From Sphingomonas japonica (GTDB lineage: Bacteria > Pseudomonadota > Alphaproteobacteria > Sphingomonadales > Sphingomonadaceae), in NCBI RefSeq assembly GCF_006346325.1, contig NZ_VDYR01000002.1, positions 62,001-126,000 on the forward strand: 64,000 nucleotides of DNA. Reading direction: 5' to 3'. Shown here piece after piece: positions 1 to 7,631 of the stretch (position 1 is its first letter; each line of letters opens with the position of its first letter). The notes under the pieces are model-generated. The model was given only the letters and a program-made list of their open reading frames with translations. It had not been told where the DNA came from and did not search any database. The translations under genes were made by a program, and so were the position numbers.

Positions 1-98
1 TCAGACAGCTTCCAGTTCTGGATTTCGGTCCCGAACGCGCCGTCGGTGACGAGGATGCGCTGGGCTGCCTGGGCGAGCAGATGTTCGCGTGGGGTCAT
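1..98 (-). CDS. metH: Methionine synthase (cobalamin-dependent), N-terminal fragment
   Basis: Only the first 32 codons lie in the window; the gene continues off the left edge. The translation starts MTPREHLLAQAAQRILVTDG and continues with AFGTEIQ. This is the start of the homocysteine S-methyltransferase (Hcy-binding) barrel of MetH, where the D-G-A-x-G-T motif is typical. The start is the ATG at 98, only 12 nt after the metF stop, so the two genes are probably co-transcribed. The product would use methyl-tetrahydrofolate supplied by MetF to methylate homocysteine. In many alphaproteobacteria metH is split into two genes, and this fragment cannot show whether the B12-binding half is present. 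Confidence 0.8.
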   Translation of the reverse strand, partial: MTPREHLLAQAAQRILVTDGAFGTEIQNWKLS

Positions 99-110
99 CT
101 TAGAAAATCC

Positions 111-1079
111 TCAGGCCGCCACGCGCCCTGCCGCCGCCTTGGGCCGCAGCCCCAGCATATGGCAGATCGCGTAGCTCAGTTCGGCGCGGTTAAGCGTGTA
201 GAAGTGAAGGTGCCGGACGCCGCCCGCATACAGCTTGCGGCTGAGTTCGGCGGCCAGCGTCGCCGCGACCAGCTGGCGGGCGGCGGGAAGCGCATCGAGA
301 CCCTCGAACAGCCGCCCCATCCAGTCCGGAACGTCGGTGCCGCACAGCTTCGACATGCGCTGGACTGCGGCGAAATTGGTCACGGGCATGATGCCGGGGA
401 CGAGATCGGCGTCGATCCCGGCAGCGGCGGCCGCGTCGCGGAAGCGAAAGAACGTCTCGGGCTCGAAGAAAAACTGCGTGATCGCGCGGGTCGCCCCGGC
501 GTCGATCTTGGCCTTGAGGTTGTCGAGGTCGGTGGTCACGTCGCCCGAATCGGGGTGGCATTCGGGATAGGCGGCGACCGAGATCTCGAACGGGTGCAGC
601 CTTCGCAGCCCCGCGACCAGCGCGGCGGCGTTGGCATAGCCGTCGGCATGCGCCTCGAACCTCGCGCCAGGCGTCGGCATGTCGCCGCGCAACGCGACGA
701 TGTGGCGCACGCCTGCGGCCCAATATTCCTCCGCCACCGCATCGATCTCGCTGCGGGTCGCCTCGACGCAGGTCAGATGCGCCGCGGCCGAAATTGCGGT
801 CTCGCGCGCGATCCGGGCCACGGTGGCGTGGGTGCGCTCGCGCGTCGAGCCGCCCGCGCCGTACGTGACCGACACGAAGCTCGGCTCGAGCGGCTCCAGC
901 ATCCGCACCGCGTCCCACAGGGTCGCTTCCATCTTCTCGGTCTTGGGCGGAAAATATTCGAACGACACGCGGCAATCGCCTGCGACGTCGGCGAACAACG
1001 GCGCGGCGAGCGCCACGGCGCTGTCGTCGTCGGGTCGCACGCGCCGCGCCTCTTCGAGCTGTCCCAGCGATAGCGTCAT
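111..1079 (-). CDS. metF: 5,10-methylenetetrahydrofolate reductase
   Basis: FAD-dependent reduction of methylene-THF to methyl-THF, the methyl donor for MetH. The 322-residue protein has the MetF barrel signature FEYFPPKTEKM at about residues 40-50, where the first Glu is the catalytic acid in known MetF proteins. It also has ALRGDMP and an FFFEPETFFRF stretch. I chose the ATG at 1079 because it overlaps the upstream regulator's stop as ATGA; the in-frame ATG at 1127 would extend 48 nt into that gene and add a low-complexity leader. It is slightly longer than E. coli MetF (about 296 aa). It sits between the ArsR-methyltransferase regulator and metH, forming a methionine operon probably controlled from the palindrome at 2069-2088. 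Confidence 0.93.
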   Translation of the reverse strand: MTLSLGQLEEARRVRPDDDSAVALAAPLFADVAGDCRVSFEYFPPKTEKMEATLWDAVRMLEPLEPSFVSVTYGAGGSTRERTHATVARIARETAISAAAHLTCVEATRSEIDAVAEEYWAAGVRHIVALRGDMPTPGARFEAHADGYANAAALVAGLRRLHPFEISVAAYPECHPDSGDVTTDLDNLKAKIDAGATRAITQFFFEPETFFRFRDAAAAAGIDADLVPGIMPVTNFAAVQRMSKLCGTDVPDWMGRLFEGLDALPAARQLVAATLAAELSRKLYAGGVRHLHFYTLNRAELSYAICHMLGLRPKAAAGRVAA

Positions 1080-2059
1080 GCCGCCTGTACCTCCAGCTTG
1101 GGCGGCGCGCTGCTGCGCGCCAGCCATAGTTTCACCGTCAGTTCGCCGCCTTCGAGCGTGTCGATCGACACCGGGGCGAGATTGTGCTGGTCGAACCAGC
1201 CCTGAATCTGGTCGTCCGAGAAGCCCAGCCGCGCATGTGCGTTCCGGCTGCGCAATTCCTCGCGCTCATGCGGCGCGAAATCGGCGATCAGCAGCCGTCC
1301 GCCGGGTCGCAGCACGCGTGCCGCCTCGGCGATCGCGGCGCCGGGCTGCTGCGCGAAATGCAGGACATGGTGCAGGATCGCGACATCGGCAGCGCCGCTT
1401 CCCATCGGCAGCGCGTAGAGATCTGCCTGGCGCAACTCGGCATGCGTCAATCCCTGTTCGGCGAGCTTGGCGCGCGCCAGCCGCAGCATTTCCGAACTGC
1501 GATCGATCCCCAGCGCGCGGGTCGCGCGCGGTGCGAATAATTCCAGCATCCGGCCGGTGCCGGTACCGATGTCGATCAATTGCGCGATCGGCTGGCCGCC
1601 GATCACCCGCAGCATCGCCTGTTCGACTTCGCTCTCGGCGATATGCAGCGACCGGATCGCATCCCATTCGTCGGCGTGCTGCTGAAACCAGTCGGCCGCA
1701 GCCGCGGCGCGATCGGCGCGCACAGCCGACAGCCGGGCGGTATCTGCGGTCGCCCAGGGATCGGGTGCATCGGCCTGCCAGCGATCGAGCGCCGCCAGCA
1801 CCGGCTCAACGCGATCGGGCACGCCGAGCGCCACGAACACCCAGCTGCCTTCCTTGCGGCGCTCGGCAAGGCCGGCATCGCACAGGATCTTGACGTGACG
1901 GCTCACCCGCGGCTGGCTCTGACCCAACACCTGCGCGAGTTCACCGACCGAAAGCTCCATCGACCGCAGCAACGCGACGATGCGCAGGCGCGTCGCATCC
2001 GCAAGCGCGCTGAAGATCTCGGTCGCATCAGAGGGGGCGGTGGATGTCGAGGACTGCAT
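1076..2059 (-). CDS. ArsR-family regulator fused to a SAM-dependent methyltransferase domain (SahR-like)
   Basis: 327 residues. Residues about 10-85 form an ArsR-type winged helix (DATRLRIVALLRSMELSVGE, then SQPRVSRHVKIL as recognition helix). Residues about 125-315 form a class I methyltransferase domain with motif I LIDIGTGTGRML at 161-172. Regulators with this fusion are known beside methionine-cycle genes in Proteobacteria, and SahR senses S-adenosylhomocysteine. Here the gene is first in an operon with metF and metH and lies just below a perfect 20-bp palindrome, so autorepression in response to a SAM-cycle metabolite is the likely logic. Whether the methyltransferase domain is catalytic or only a ligand sensor cannot be decided from sequence. 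Confidence 0.8.
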   Translation of the reverse strand: MQSSTSTAPSDATEIFSALADATRLRIVALLRSMELSVGELAQVLGQSQPRVSRHVKILCDAGLAERRKEGSWVFVALGVPDRVEPVLAALDRWQADAPDPWATADTARLSAVRADRAAAAADWFQQHADEWDAIRSLHIAESEVEQAMLRVIGGQPIAQLIDIGTGTGRMLELFAPRATRALGIDRSSEMLRLARAKLAEQGLTHAELRQADLYALPMGSGAADVAILHHVLHFAQQPGAAIAEAARVLRPGGRLLIADFAPHEREELRSRNAHARLGFSDDQIQGWFDQHNLAPVSIDTLEGGELTVKLWLARSSAPPKLEVQAA

Positions 2060-2068
2060 TGGATCAAG

Positions 2069-2088
2069 ATATAAAGATATCTTTATAT
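2069..2088. promoter_or_regulatory. Perfect 20-bp palindrome, probable operator of the met operon
   Basis: The sequence ATATAAAGATATCTTTATAT is its own reverse complement. It is strikingly AT-rich in a GC-rich genome and ends 9 nt before the ATG of the ArsR-methyltransferase gene. ArsR-family repressors bind such symmetric sites over their own promoters, so this is probably the autoregulatory operator for the regulator-metF-metH operon. The assignment to this regulator is inferred from position. Confidence 0.75.
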
Positions 2089-2208
2089 GAGGTCAATGCG
2101 ATTGCCATGCGTCGCAAATATGCTTGCGCTACCGGGTTTGATGACTAGCTTCTCGGGTCGCGTCGGCATTGGCCGGCGTGTGTGGATTAACGGGGTGAAG
2201 GAAACATC

Positions 2209-2520
2209 ATGAAGAAATCAATCCTGCTGCCGTTCGCCGTCGCCGCCGCGTTCGGCCTCGCTGCCTGCTCGGAGAATGCGCAGAACGAGACCGGTGAAGC
2301 CGCCGACGCGATCGCTGCCGACACCAACGCCGCGGTCAGCGAAGCCGCCTCCGACGTCGAAGCCGCGACCGACAGCGCGCTTGGCGAGGCCGAGCAGGCC
2401 GCCGACCAGCTCGGCCAGTCGACCGAGAATGCGGTCGAGGGCACCGATGAGGCCGTCGGCGGCGCGATGCAGGAAGCGGGTCAGGAACTGCAGGAAGGCG
2501 GCCGCGACGTCGCCGACTGA
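2209..2520 (+). CDS. Small Ala/Glu-rich lipoprotein
   Basis: 103 residues. It starts with a lipoprotein signal peptide (MKKSILLPFAVAAAFGLAAC, lipobox LAAC, lipidated Cys at 20). The remainder is an acidic, alanine-rich, low-complexity helix with repeated E-A-A and A-D/E patterns and no aromatic residues after the signal. It resembles the small entericidin-like or apolipoprotein-like proteins frequent in sphingomonads, but I assign no function. GGTGAAGGA precedes the ATG at a suitable distance. It appears to be a single-gene unit, followed 74 nt later by another small lipoprotein gene. Confidence 0.8.
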   Translation: MKKSILLPFAVAAAFGLAACSENAQNETGEAADAIAADTNAAVSEAASDVEAATDSALGEAEQAADQLGQSTENAVEGTDEAVGGAMQEAGQELQEGGRDVAD

Positions 2521-2594
2521 TTTTCCTCTACCCTAGCGCAGCGGGTCGCCTTCCGGCATGGAAGCGCGGCCCGTTGTCGTTTCAGGACCCCGTC

Positions 2595-2771
2595 ATGCGC
2601 CTCACGCCGATCCTCGCCGTCCTCTTGCTTGCGGGATGCGGCTCCGACGACGAACTCGCGCCGGGCGGCGTGACCGAAAGCGAGGCCCGCGTGCTCAACG
2701 ATGCCGCCGCGATGCTCGACGCCAATGCGACCATGCCCGAGGCGGTCGGAATCGAAAATGTGGCGGACTGA
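2595..2771 (+). CDS. Very small putative lipoprotein
   Basis: 58 codons starting at ATG 2595 (MRLTPILAVLLLAGCGSDDE), with lipobox LLAGC and lipidated Cys at 15. The mature part is only about 44 residues, acidic, with no recognisable domain. An in-frame ATG at 2574 would add seven residues ahead of the signal peptide, but the 2595 start gives a normal N-terminus. The stop lies 6 nt before the convergent nadA stop. The signal peptide supports a real gene; function unknown. Confidence 0.6.
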   Translation: MRLTPILAVLLLAGCGSDDELAPGGVTESEARVLNDAAAMLDANATMPEAVGIENVAD

Positions 2772-2777
2772 GCGGCG

Positions 2778-3788
2778 TCAGCTTCCGCCGATCGCCAGCG
2801 GTCCGAGATCGCCCAGGCCCACCGTTCCGCCCGCCATCGCCAGCATCCGATCAAGCGACGTGCGCGCCTTGAGACGCAGTCCCTCCTCGATCTCGATGCG
2901 CGGTTCGAGGTCGCGTAGCGCCACGTACAGCTTTTCGATCGTGTTGAGCGCCATGTACGGACAGATGTTGCAGTTGCAGTTGCCGTCGGCGCCCGGCGCG
3001 CCGATGAAGTTCTTTTCCGGCACCGCCTTTTCCATCTGGTGGATGATATGCGGTTCGGTCGCGACGATCATCGTGTCGCCGGGAAAGCTCTTGGCGAAAT
3101 CAAGGATTCCGCTGGTCGAGCCGACATAATCGGCGTGGTCGAGCACGTGCGGCGGGCATTCGGGATGCGCGGCCACCGGCGCGCCGGGATGCTGCGCCTT
3201 GAGCTTCAACAGCTCGGTTTCGCTGAACGCCTCATGGACGATGCACACGCCGGGCCACAGCAGCATGTCGCGGCCCATCTTGCGGTTGATATATCCGCCG
3301 AGATGCTTGTCGGGGCCGAAGATGATCTTCTGGTCATGCGGGATCTGGCTGAGGATCTTCTCGGCCGACGACGATGTGACGATGATGTCCGACAGCGCCT
3401 TCACCGCCGCCGAGCAGTTGATGTAGGTCAGCGCGATGTGGTCCGGATGCTGCGCGCGGAACGCGGCGAACTGGTCGGGCGGGCAGCTGTCCTCGAGGCT
3501 GCAGCCGGCGTCCATGTCGGGCAGCACGACGATCTTGTCGGGCGACAGGATCTTGGCGGTCTCCGCCATGAAGCGCACGCCGCAGAACGCAATGACGTCG
3601 GCATCGGTTTCCGCCGCCTTGCGGCTGAGGTCGAGGCTGTCTCCGACGAAATCGGCAAGGTCCTGGATTTCGGGCTTCTGGTAGTAATGCGCCAGGATGA
3701 CGGCGTTGCGCTCGGTGCGCAACCGATCGATCTCCGCGAGGAGGTCGATGCCCGAAAGGCTGCCGCCGATGCCACCACGTGCGTCCAT
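2778..3788 (-). CDS. nadA: Quinolinate synthase A
   Basis: Condenses iminoaspartate with dihydroxyacetone phosphate to quinolinate in de novo NAD synthesis, using an oxygen-sensitive [4Fe-4S] cluster. The 336-residue protein shows the family core: [20 protein letters not shown] near 32-51, INCSAAVKA (Cys125), AHPECPP (Cys211) and a C-x-C-x2-C cluster at 271-276. Cys125, Cys211 and one of the last three are the expected cluster ligands. Length fits the family. No nadB or nadC lies nearby in the window, so the gene appears detached from its pathway partners. It is convergent with the small lipoprotein genes on its left. Confidence 0.95.
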   Translation of the reverse strand: MDARGGIGGSLSGIDLLAEIDRLRTERNAVILAHYYQKPEIQDLADFVGDSLDLSRKAAETDADVIAFCGVRFMAETAKILSPDKIVVLPDMDAGCSLEDSCPPDQFAAFRAQHPDHIALTYINCSAAVKALSDIIVTSSSAEKILSQIPHDQKIIFGPDKHLGGYINRKMGRDMLLWPGVCIVHEAFSETELLKLKAQHPGAPVAAHPECPPHVLDHADYVGSTSGILDFAKSFPGDTMIVATEPHIIHQMEKAVPEKNFIGAPGADGNCNCNICPYMALNTIEKLYVALRDLEPRIEIEEGLRLKARTSLDRMLAMAGGTVGLGDLGPLAIGGS

Positions 3789-3842
3789 ATACCTGTTCCC
3801 TACGATCGTCTTGCCGCTAGATAGCGATCCTGGCCCGCGTTG

Positions 3843-4547
3843 CTAGCGCGCGTTGCCGACCACGTCCGCCGGCGCGCGCGACACGTCCCAGCGTTCGCGG
3901 CTGCGCGACGGGCGCTCGGCGGGAAACGTCACCACCACCCGCGCGTCGCCATAACCGAGCGTGCCCAGCGGTGCGCCCAGCAGCGAGGCCAGCGCGCGCC
4001 GCCCGTTCTCGCGCGCCTGCGCCAGGCGCTGGGGTGAGGCGGCTTCCGACCGCGCCTTGGCCTGCGCCGCCTGTGAGGTGCGCTGGCTCAGCTGCTCGCC
4101 CGCCTCGCGCGTGACGAACACGCCCTTGGTGCGCACCAATGTGCGCGCGCTTTCGTCGACATTGGGCTTCGCCACGGTGACGTCGGGCGCGTTGACGATC
4201 AGCGTGCGCGACGCTTCGACCCATTCCAGGTCGTCGGCGCCGATCGCCGAGGCATCGATGAAATAATCGACCGAGAACGGCGCCTTGACCACCTGGTCCG
4301 AGCGTAACATGCCGAAGCCGCGGACGTCGCTGGCGACGCTCTGGATCGTCCCCGACAGCTCCGCGACCTTGAGCGCGCTCGCCCCCGACAGCCGCGCGGC
4401 GACCACTTGCGTGACCGCCTCGCCCGTTTCGGGTTCGGGAGTGACGACATATTCCTCGGTATAGCGCTGATAGAGCGCGAACGCGGCGAGGCAGACGGCG
4501 ATGGTGATCGCGACCGCGACCAGCGTCTGGATCAGCGACCGGTTCAT
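3843..4547 (-). CDS. DUF4230-family membrane-anchored protein
   Basis: 234 residues with one N-terminal membrane helix (QTLVAVAITIAVCLAAFALY, about residues 6-25) and a long exported region. The mature part resembles DUF4230 proteins (ELSGTIQSVASDVRGFGMLRS and VKAPFSVDYFIDAS segments), a family without assigned function. The start is the ATG at 4547, whose ATGA overlaps the stop of the upstream MBL hydrolase gene, implying translational coupling. The pairing with a lactamase-like hydrolase may be operonic convenience rather than function. Confidence 0.7.
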   Translation of the reverse strand: MNRSLIQTLVAVAITIAVCLAAFALYQRYTEEYVVTPEPETGEAVTQVVAARLSGASALKVAELSGTIQSVASDVRGFGMLRSDQVVKAPFSVDYFIDASAIGADDLEWVEASRTLIVNAPDVTVAKPNVDESARTLVRTKGVFVTREAGEQLSQRTSQAAQAKARSEAASPQRLAQARENGRRALASLLGAPLGTLGYGDARVVVTFPAERPSRSRERWDVSRAPADVVGNAR

Positions 4548-5404
4548 CCTGCCTGCCATAGCCCCTCCGAGCGCCGTTCTGCCAGCCCGCGCCGCGCCAA
4601 ATCGATCAGATGGGCCAGCACCGATCGCTCGGCCGCTGGCACCAGGCGCGGATCGAGCCCGACATACATCCTTGCGACCAGATCGGCGACGCTCGCCTCC
4701 CCGGTGGCGAGCAGCCGGACGATCTGACCCTCGCGCTGCTTGCGATGGCCGAGCATGCTGCGCGCCAGCCGCTGCGGATTGTCGCGCACCGCTTCGCCAT
4801 GCCCTGGATAGTAGACCGCGTCGTCGCGGCCGATCAGCGTGTCGAGGCTGGTCATGTACGCGCCCATGTCGCCGTCGGGCGGCGAGACGATGCTGGTCGA
4901 CCAGCCCATGACGTGATCGCCGGTGAACAGCGCGGCCTCCTGCGGCAGCGCAAAGGCGAGGTGGTTCGAAGTGTGTCCGGGCGTCGCCACCGCTTCCAGC
5001 GTCCAGCCATCGCCCTCCAATCCATCACCGTCGCCCAGGATCCGGTCGGGAACATAGTCGAAATCGAACGCCGCGTCGGACCGCGTTTCGGGATCACCCA
5101 GCGCCAGCGGCGCGCAGCCGATGATCGGCGCGCCCGTCGCGGCCGTGAGCGCACGGCTGAGCGGGCTGTGGTCGCGGTGGGTATGCGTGCAGACGATCGC
5201 GACCGTCTCGCGCCCGTCGATCGCGGCGAGCAGCGCTTCCAGATGCGCTGGGTCGTCGGGTCCGGGATCGATCACCGCCACGCGTCGGTCGCCGACCAGA
5301 TGCGTCTGCGTTCCGGTGTACGTGTAGGGCGACGGGTTGGGGGCCAGCACCCGGGTGACGAGGGGGCTCAGGAGGACCGCCTGCCCGGTGGGCGCTTCGT
5401 TCAT
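4544..5404 (-). CDS. MBL-fold metallohydrolase (LACTB2-like)
   Basis: 286 residues from the ATG at 5404 (MNEAPTGQAVLLSPLVTRVL). The metallo-beta-lactamase motif THTHRDH, later ATPGHTSNH and GDHVMGW, and YYPGHGE supply the zinc-binding His/Asp ligands. The C-terminal helical region (HRKQREGQIVRLLATGEAS onward) matches the winged-helix tail of LACTB2-like proteins; LACTB2 itself is an endoribonuclease. The substrate cannot be told from sequence. An upstream in-frame ATG at 5491 would add 29 poorly conserved residues and run into a hairpin region. It overlaps the DUF4230 gene by 4 nt. Confidence 0.82.
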   Translation of the reverse strand: MNEAPTGQAVLLSPLVTRVLAPNPSPYTYTGTQTHLVGDRRVAVIDPGPDDPAHLEALLAAIDGRETVAIVCTHTHRDHSPLSRALTAATGAPIIGCAPLALGDPETRSDAAFDFDYVPDRILGDGDGLEGDGWTLEAVATPGHTSNHLAFALPQEAALFTGDHVMGWSTSIVSPPDGDMGAYMTSLDTLIGRDDAVYYPGHGEAVRDNPQRLARSMLGHRKQREGQIVRLLATGEASVADLVARMYVGLDPRLVPAAERSVLAHLIDLARRGLAERRSEGLWQAG

Positions 5405-5441
5405 AACGGATGAAATGGCGGGCGATCGCACGATGCGCAAG

Positions 5442-5475
5442 GCGGGGCCGGCCCGAAGGAGAAGGCCAGCCCCGC
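5442..5475 (-). terminator. Strong hairpin after the blaR1-like gene
   Basis: A 12-bp stem with one mismatch (GCGGGGCCGGCC pairing with GGCCAGCCCCGC) and a 10-nt loop lies 57 nt past the BlaR1-like stop in the leftward direction. A second GC hairpin (GGCGGG-TAG-CCCGCC, 5492-5506) lies between them. No U-tract follows, so termination is plausible but not proven. Confidence 0.45.
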
Positions 5476-5531
5476 GCTCACCGGACTGCACGGCGGGTAG
5501 CCCGCCTACGCCGTCCGCTCCTCCCCAGGAG

Positions 5532-7001
5532 TCAGTCGATGCCTTCGGCTTCGATCTCGGCGATCGCCTCGTCGAGCCCTGCCAGCGCTTCTGCGCGATC
5601 TTCGGGGCTCAGGCTGGCTTCGTTCTCGATCGTGGTGCGCGCCATCGCGATGCTCGCCCTGGCGCTGGCGAGTGCGGTCGCTTTGGTCGCCTCCGCGAAT
5701 TTGGCATGCTGCATCGCCATTGCCGTCGCCTGTTCGACCTGCGCCTCGATGCGATCGGTACAGATCACCATCCGCTTCTTGCCGCCGGCACCCTGTTCGT
5801 GGATGACGTGCTGGCTACCGGCGCCGCATGTACGCTCCTCGACGTCGGGGACGTTTTCCAGCGCGCGCAGCTCGGCCAGCTCGCCCGGACCCGGCTGGAT
5901 CGGGGGCTGCGGGGGCGCGATGGCAAGGTCATCGACCGGTGCAGGCGGGGCGGGCGACGCAGCCGGCGCCGCGTCCTGCGCCGCATTTGGGGCGATCGGC
6001 GGGAGCGGCGGCAATGGCAGCTTGATATCGTCGAGCTTGACGCCGATCGAGCCTTCGACACGGTCGCGGAAGGTTTCCGCGGCGTGCGTCCCCGATGCGG
6101 TAAGTCCCAATGCGGCAAGCGTCAGTGCAGCGACGCCTGCGGTTCCTCCCGCCATCTGGCCACGCGACGCGCGGCGGTGCTTTGTCAGCATCTTCAACCT
6201 CCCTTTGATCTCGTTGATGGTGTGCAGATGGCACGCGGCGGAGACCGCGCCGCCATGCGCCGATTTGACGATGGCGCGGCCATAGGCGTGGCGCAGCGCC
6301 GCCGGGCGATTGCCGAGCACGAGCGCGTCGCACGCCATTTCCTGATCGGCGCGGAATGCCCGGAATGCGCGCCACGCGATCGGATTGAACCAGTGCAGCC
6401 CGAGCATCGCCAGCGCGATCCAGTTGGCGATCAGGTCGCCGCGGGCGTGGTGGCCGAGTTCGTGCGCCAGCGCCAGGTCGCGCTCGGCTTCGTCGTAGCG
6501 TTCGGCAAAGTCGCTTGGAAAGGCGACATGCTTGCGCCAGATGCCGAACGCCATCGGCCCTGCCGCGGCGTCGCTCTCGACCACCGCGACGCGGCCGCCG
6601 GCAACCCGGTAGCTGCCCTGCGCCTGCGCCCGGATGCGGCGGCAGAAGCGAATGTACGACACCAGGTGCCAGCCGACAAAGCCAAGCGCGCCGATCACCC
6701 ACAGGCCGATCACGATCGCGGGGACGTCGCTCATCCCCCATCCTTGCGGCACTGCCGGAATCGTTGCGACCGGCACGCCCAGCGAGATCGTGCCGGGCGG
6801 AATGGCGGCGCCGATGGGCGCGATCTCGGTCAGCCGCACCGTTTCGGGCAGCGGCGGAAGCAGCATGCGCAGCGCGGGAATCGCCCATAGCGCATAGGCC
6901 ATTGCCGGTCCGAACGCCCGCCGCACCGGCGCGCGCAGCGCCAGCACCACCAGCATCAGCACGCTCGACGCGACCAGCGTCTCGACTGCCCAGCCGATCA
7001 T
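5532..7001 (-). CDS. BlaR1/MecR1-type M56 metallopeptidase signal transducer
   Basis: 489 residues. Hydrophobic N-terminal helices (about 5-25, 35-50, 95-115) precede the M56 gluzincin motif HELGHH (180-185). Another helix near 255-275 leads to an exported C-terminal region of about 210 residues. In BlaR1/MecR1, ligand binding outside triggers this protease domain, leading to loss of the BlaI repressor. The C-terminal part here is a Pro/Ala-rich linker followed by an Ala-rich helical segment, not a recognisable penicillin-binding sensor domain, so the stimulus is probably not a beta-lactam or is sensed differently. It overlaps the BlaI gene by 4 nt. Confidence 0.85.
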   Translation of the reverse strand: MIGWAVETLVASSVLMLVVLALRAPVRRAFGPAMAYALWAIPALRMLLPPLPETVRLTEIAPIGAAIPPGTISLGVPVATIPAVPQGWGMSDVPAIVIGLWVIGALGFVGWHLVSYIRFCRRIRAQAQGSYRVAGGRVAVVESDAAAGPMAFGIWRKHVAFPSDFAERYDEAERDLALAHELGHHARGDLIANWIALAMLGLHWFNPIAWRAFRAFRADQEMACDALVLGNRPAALRHAYGRAIVKSAHGGAVSAACHLHTINEIKGRLKMLTKHRRASRGQMAGGTAGVAALTLAALGLTASGTHAAETFRDRVEGSIGVKLDDIKLPLPPLPPIAPNAAQDAAPAASPAPPAPVDDLAIAPPQPPIQPGPGELAELRALENVPDVEERTCGAGSQHVIHEQGAGGKKRMVICTDRIEAQVEQATAMAMQHAKFAEATKATALASARASIAMARTTIENEASLSPEDRAEALAGLDEAIAEIEAEGID

Positions 7002-7366
7002 TGCTTGAGGTCCTTGAGCAGCGCCTCAATCTCGGCGATGTCCTCGCCGGTCAGCGCGTCGCGCTCGGCGAGATGTGCGACCAGCGGCGTCAGCTTGCCG
7101 CCGAACAGCCGGTCGATCAGGCGCTGGGATTCGCCGACGACATATTCGCCGCGTTCGATCAGCGGGCGATACAGATAGCGGCGCCCATCGGCCTCGTGCG
7201 CTATGACGTTCTTGGCGAGCAGCCGCCCGATCAGCGTCTTGACGGTATTGGCGCTCCAATCGCGTTCGGCGGGGATGCGTTCGACCACGTCCTGGGCGGT
7301 GAGCGGGCTTTGCTCCCACAACACCTCCATCACGGCATGCTCGGCATCGCTGATACGTTCGGGCAT
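6998..7366 (-). CDS. BlaI/MecI-family transcriptional repressor
   Basis: 122 residues from the ATG at 7366, chosen because AGGAGAG lies 8 nt upstream; a longer frame to 7420 would run through the operators. The protein is a winged-helix repressor with MPERISDAEHAVMEVLW and WSANTVKTLIGRLLAKN (recognition helix), followed by a C-terminal dimerisation part. BlaI proteins bind TACA-x-TGTA-type dyads and are removed by their cognate BlaR protease, here the next gene with a 4-nt overlap. Two matching dyads lie directly upstream. No beta-lactamase or penicillin-binding-protein gene is adjacent, so its regulon beyond itself is unknown. Confidence 0.9.
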   Translation of the reverse strand: MPERISDAEHAVMEVLWEQSPLTAQDVVERIPAERDWSANTVKTLIGRLLAKNVIAHEADGRRYLYRPLIERGEYVVGESQRLIDRLFGGKLTPLVAHLAERDALTGEDIAEIEALLKDLKQ

Positions 7367-7381
7367 CGACTCGCTCTCCTG

Positions 7382-7397
7382 GACTACGACTGTAGTC
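7382..7397. promoter_or_regulatory. BlaI-type operator, proximal copy
   Basis: GACTACGACTGTAGTC: perfect GACTAC/GTAGTC arms around a 4-nt centre, between the BlaI ribosome-binding site and the probable promoter. It is of the classic BlaI/CopY dyad type (TACnnnnGTA core). Confidence 0.8.
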
Positions 7398-7402
7398 GCA
7401 CT

Positions 7403-7418
7403 GATTACGAGTGTAGTC
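7403..7418. promoter_or_regulatory. BlaI-type operator, distal copy
   Basis: GATTACGAGTGTAGTC: the same dyad with one arm mismatch, centred 21 bp from the proximal copy, i.e. two helical turns. It overlaps a leftward TTGACT -35-like hexamer (7420-7415), so repressor binding should occlude RNA polymerase. Confidence 0.75.
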
Positions 7419-7585
7419 AATAGCGTTTCCCTGCGCCACGCAAGCTGCCATTTTCGTCGGAATATTTTACAGCCGTCGGTGCGTGGCCGCGACGCCGATA
7501 GAGAAAACGCACCTGTTCGCGCGTGTTCCGGAAAATGGCACGATCAGTGCATCGCTACGAATACCCCGAGCGCGTTGCGCTTCGT

Positions 7586-7631
7586 AGGGCGGGTTGCCAG
7601 CTAGCTTTCCGGTCTCGCGGCGACCCGCCCT
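7586..7631 (-). terminator. Long-stem hairpin at the end of the glycosyltransferase gene
   Basis: Arms AGGGCGGGTTGCC (7586-7598) and GGCGACCCGCCCT (7619-7631) pair over 13 positions with one mismatch (a G-U pair in one strand's RNA), around a 20-nt loop. The hairpin starts at the stop codon of the leftward gene. There is no U-tract; it may terminate or protect the transcript end. Confidence 0.45.

Noticed and set aside
5337-6890. Long plus-strand frame across the BlaR1-like gene
   Set aside because: Mirrors the coding strand of the M56 gene, whose HELGHH motif and membrane helices are clear.
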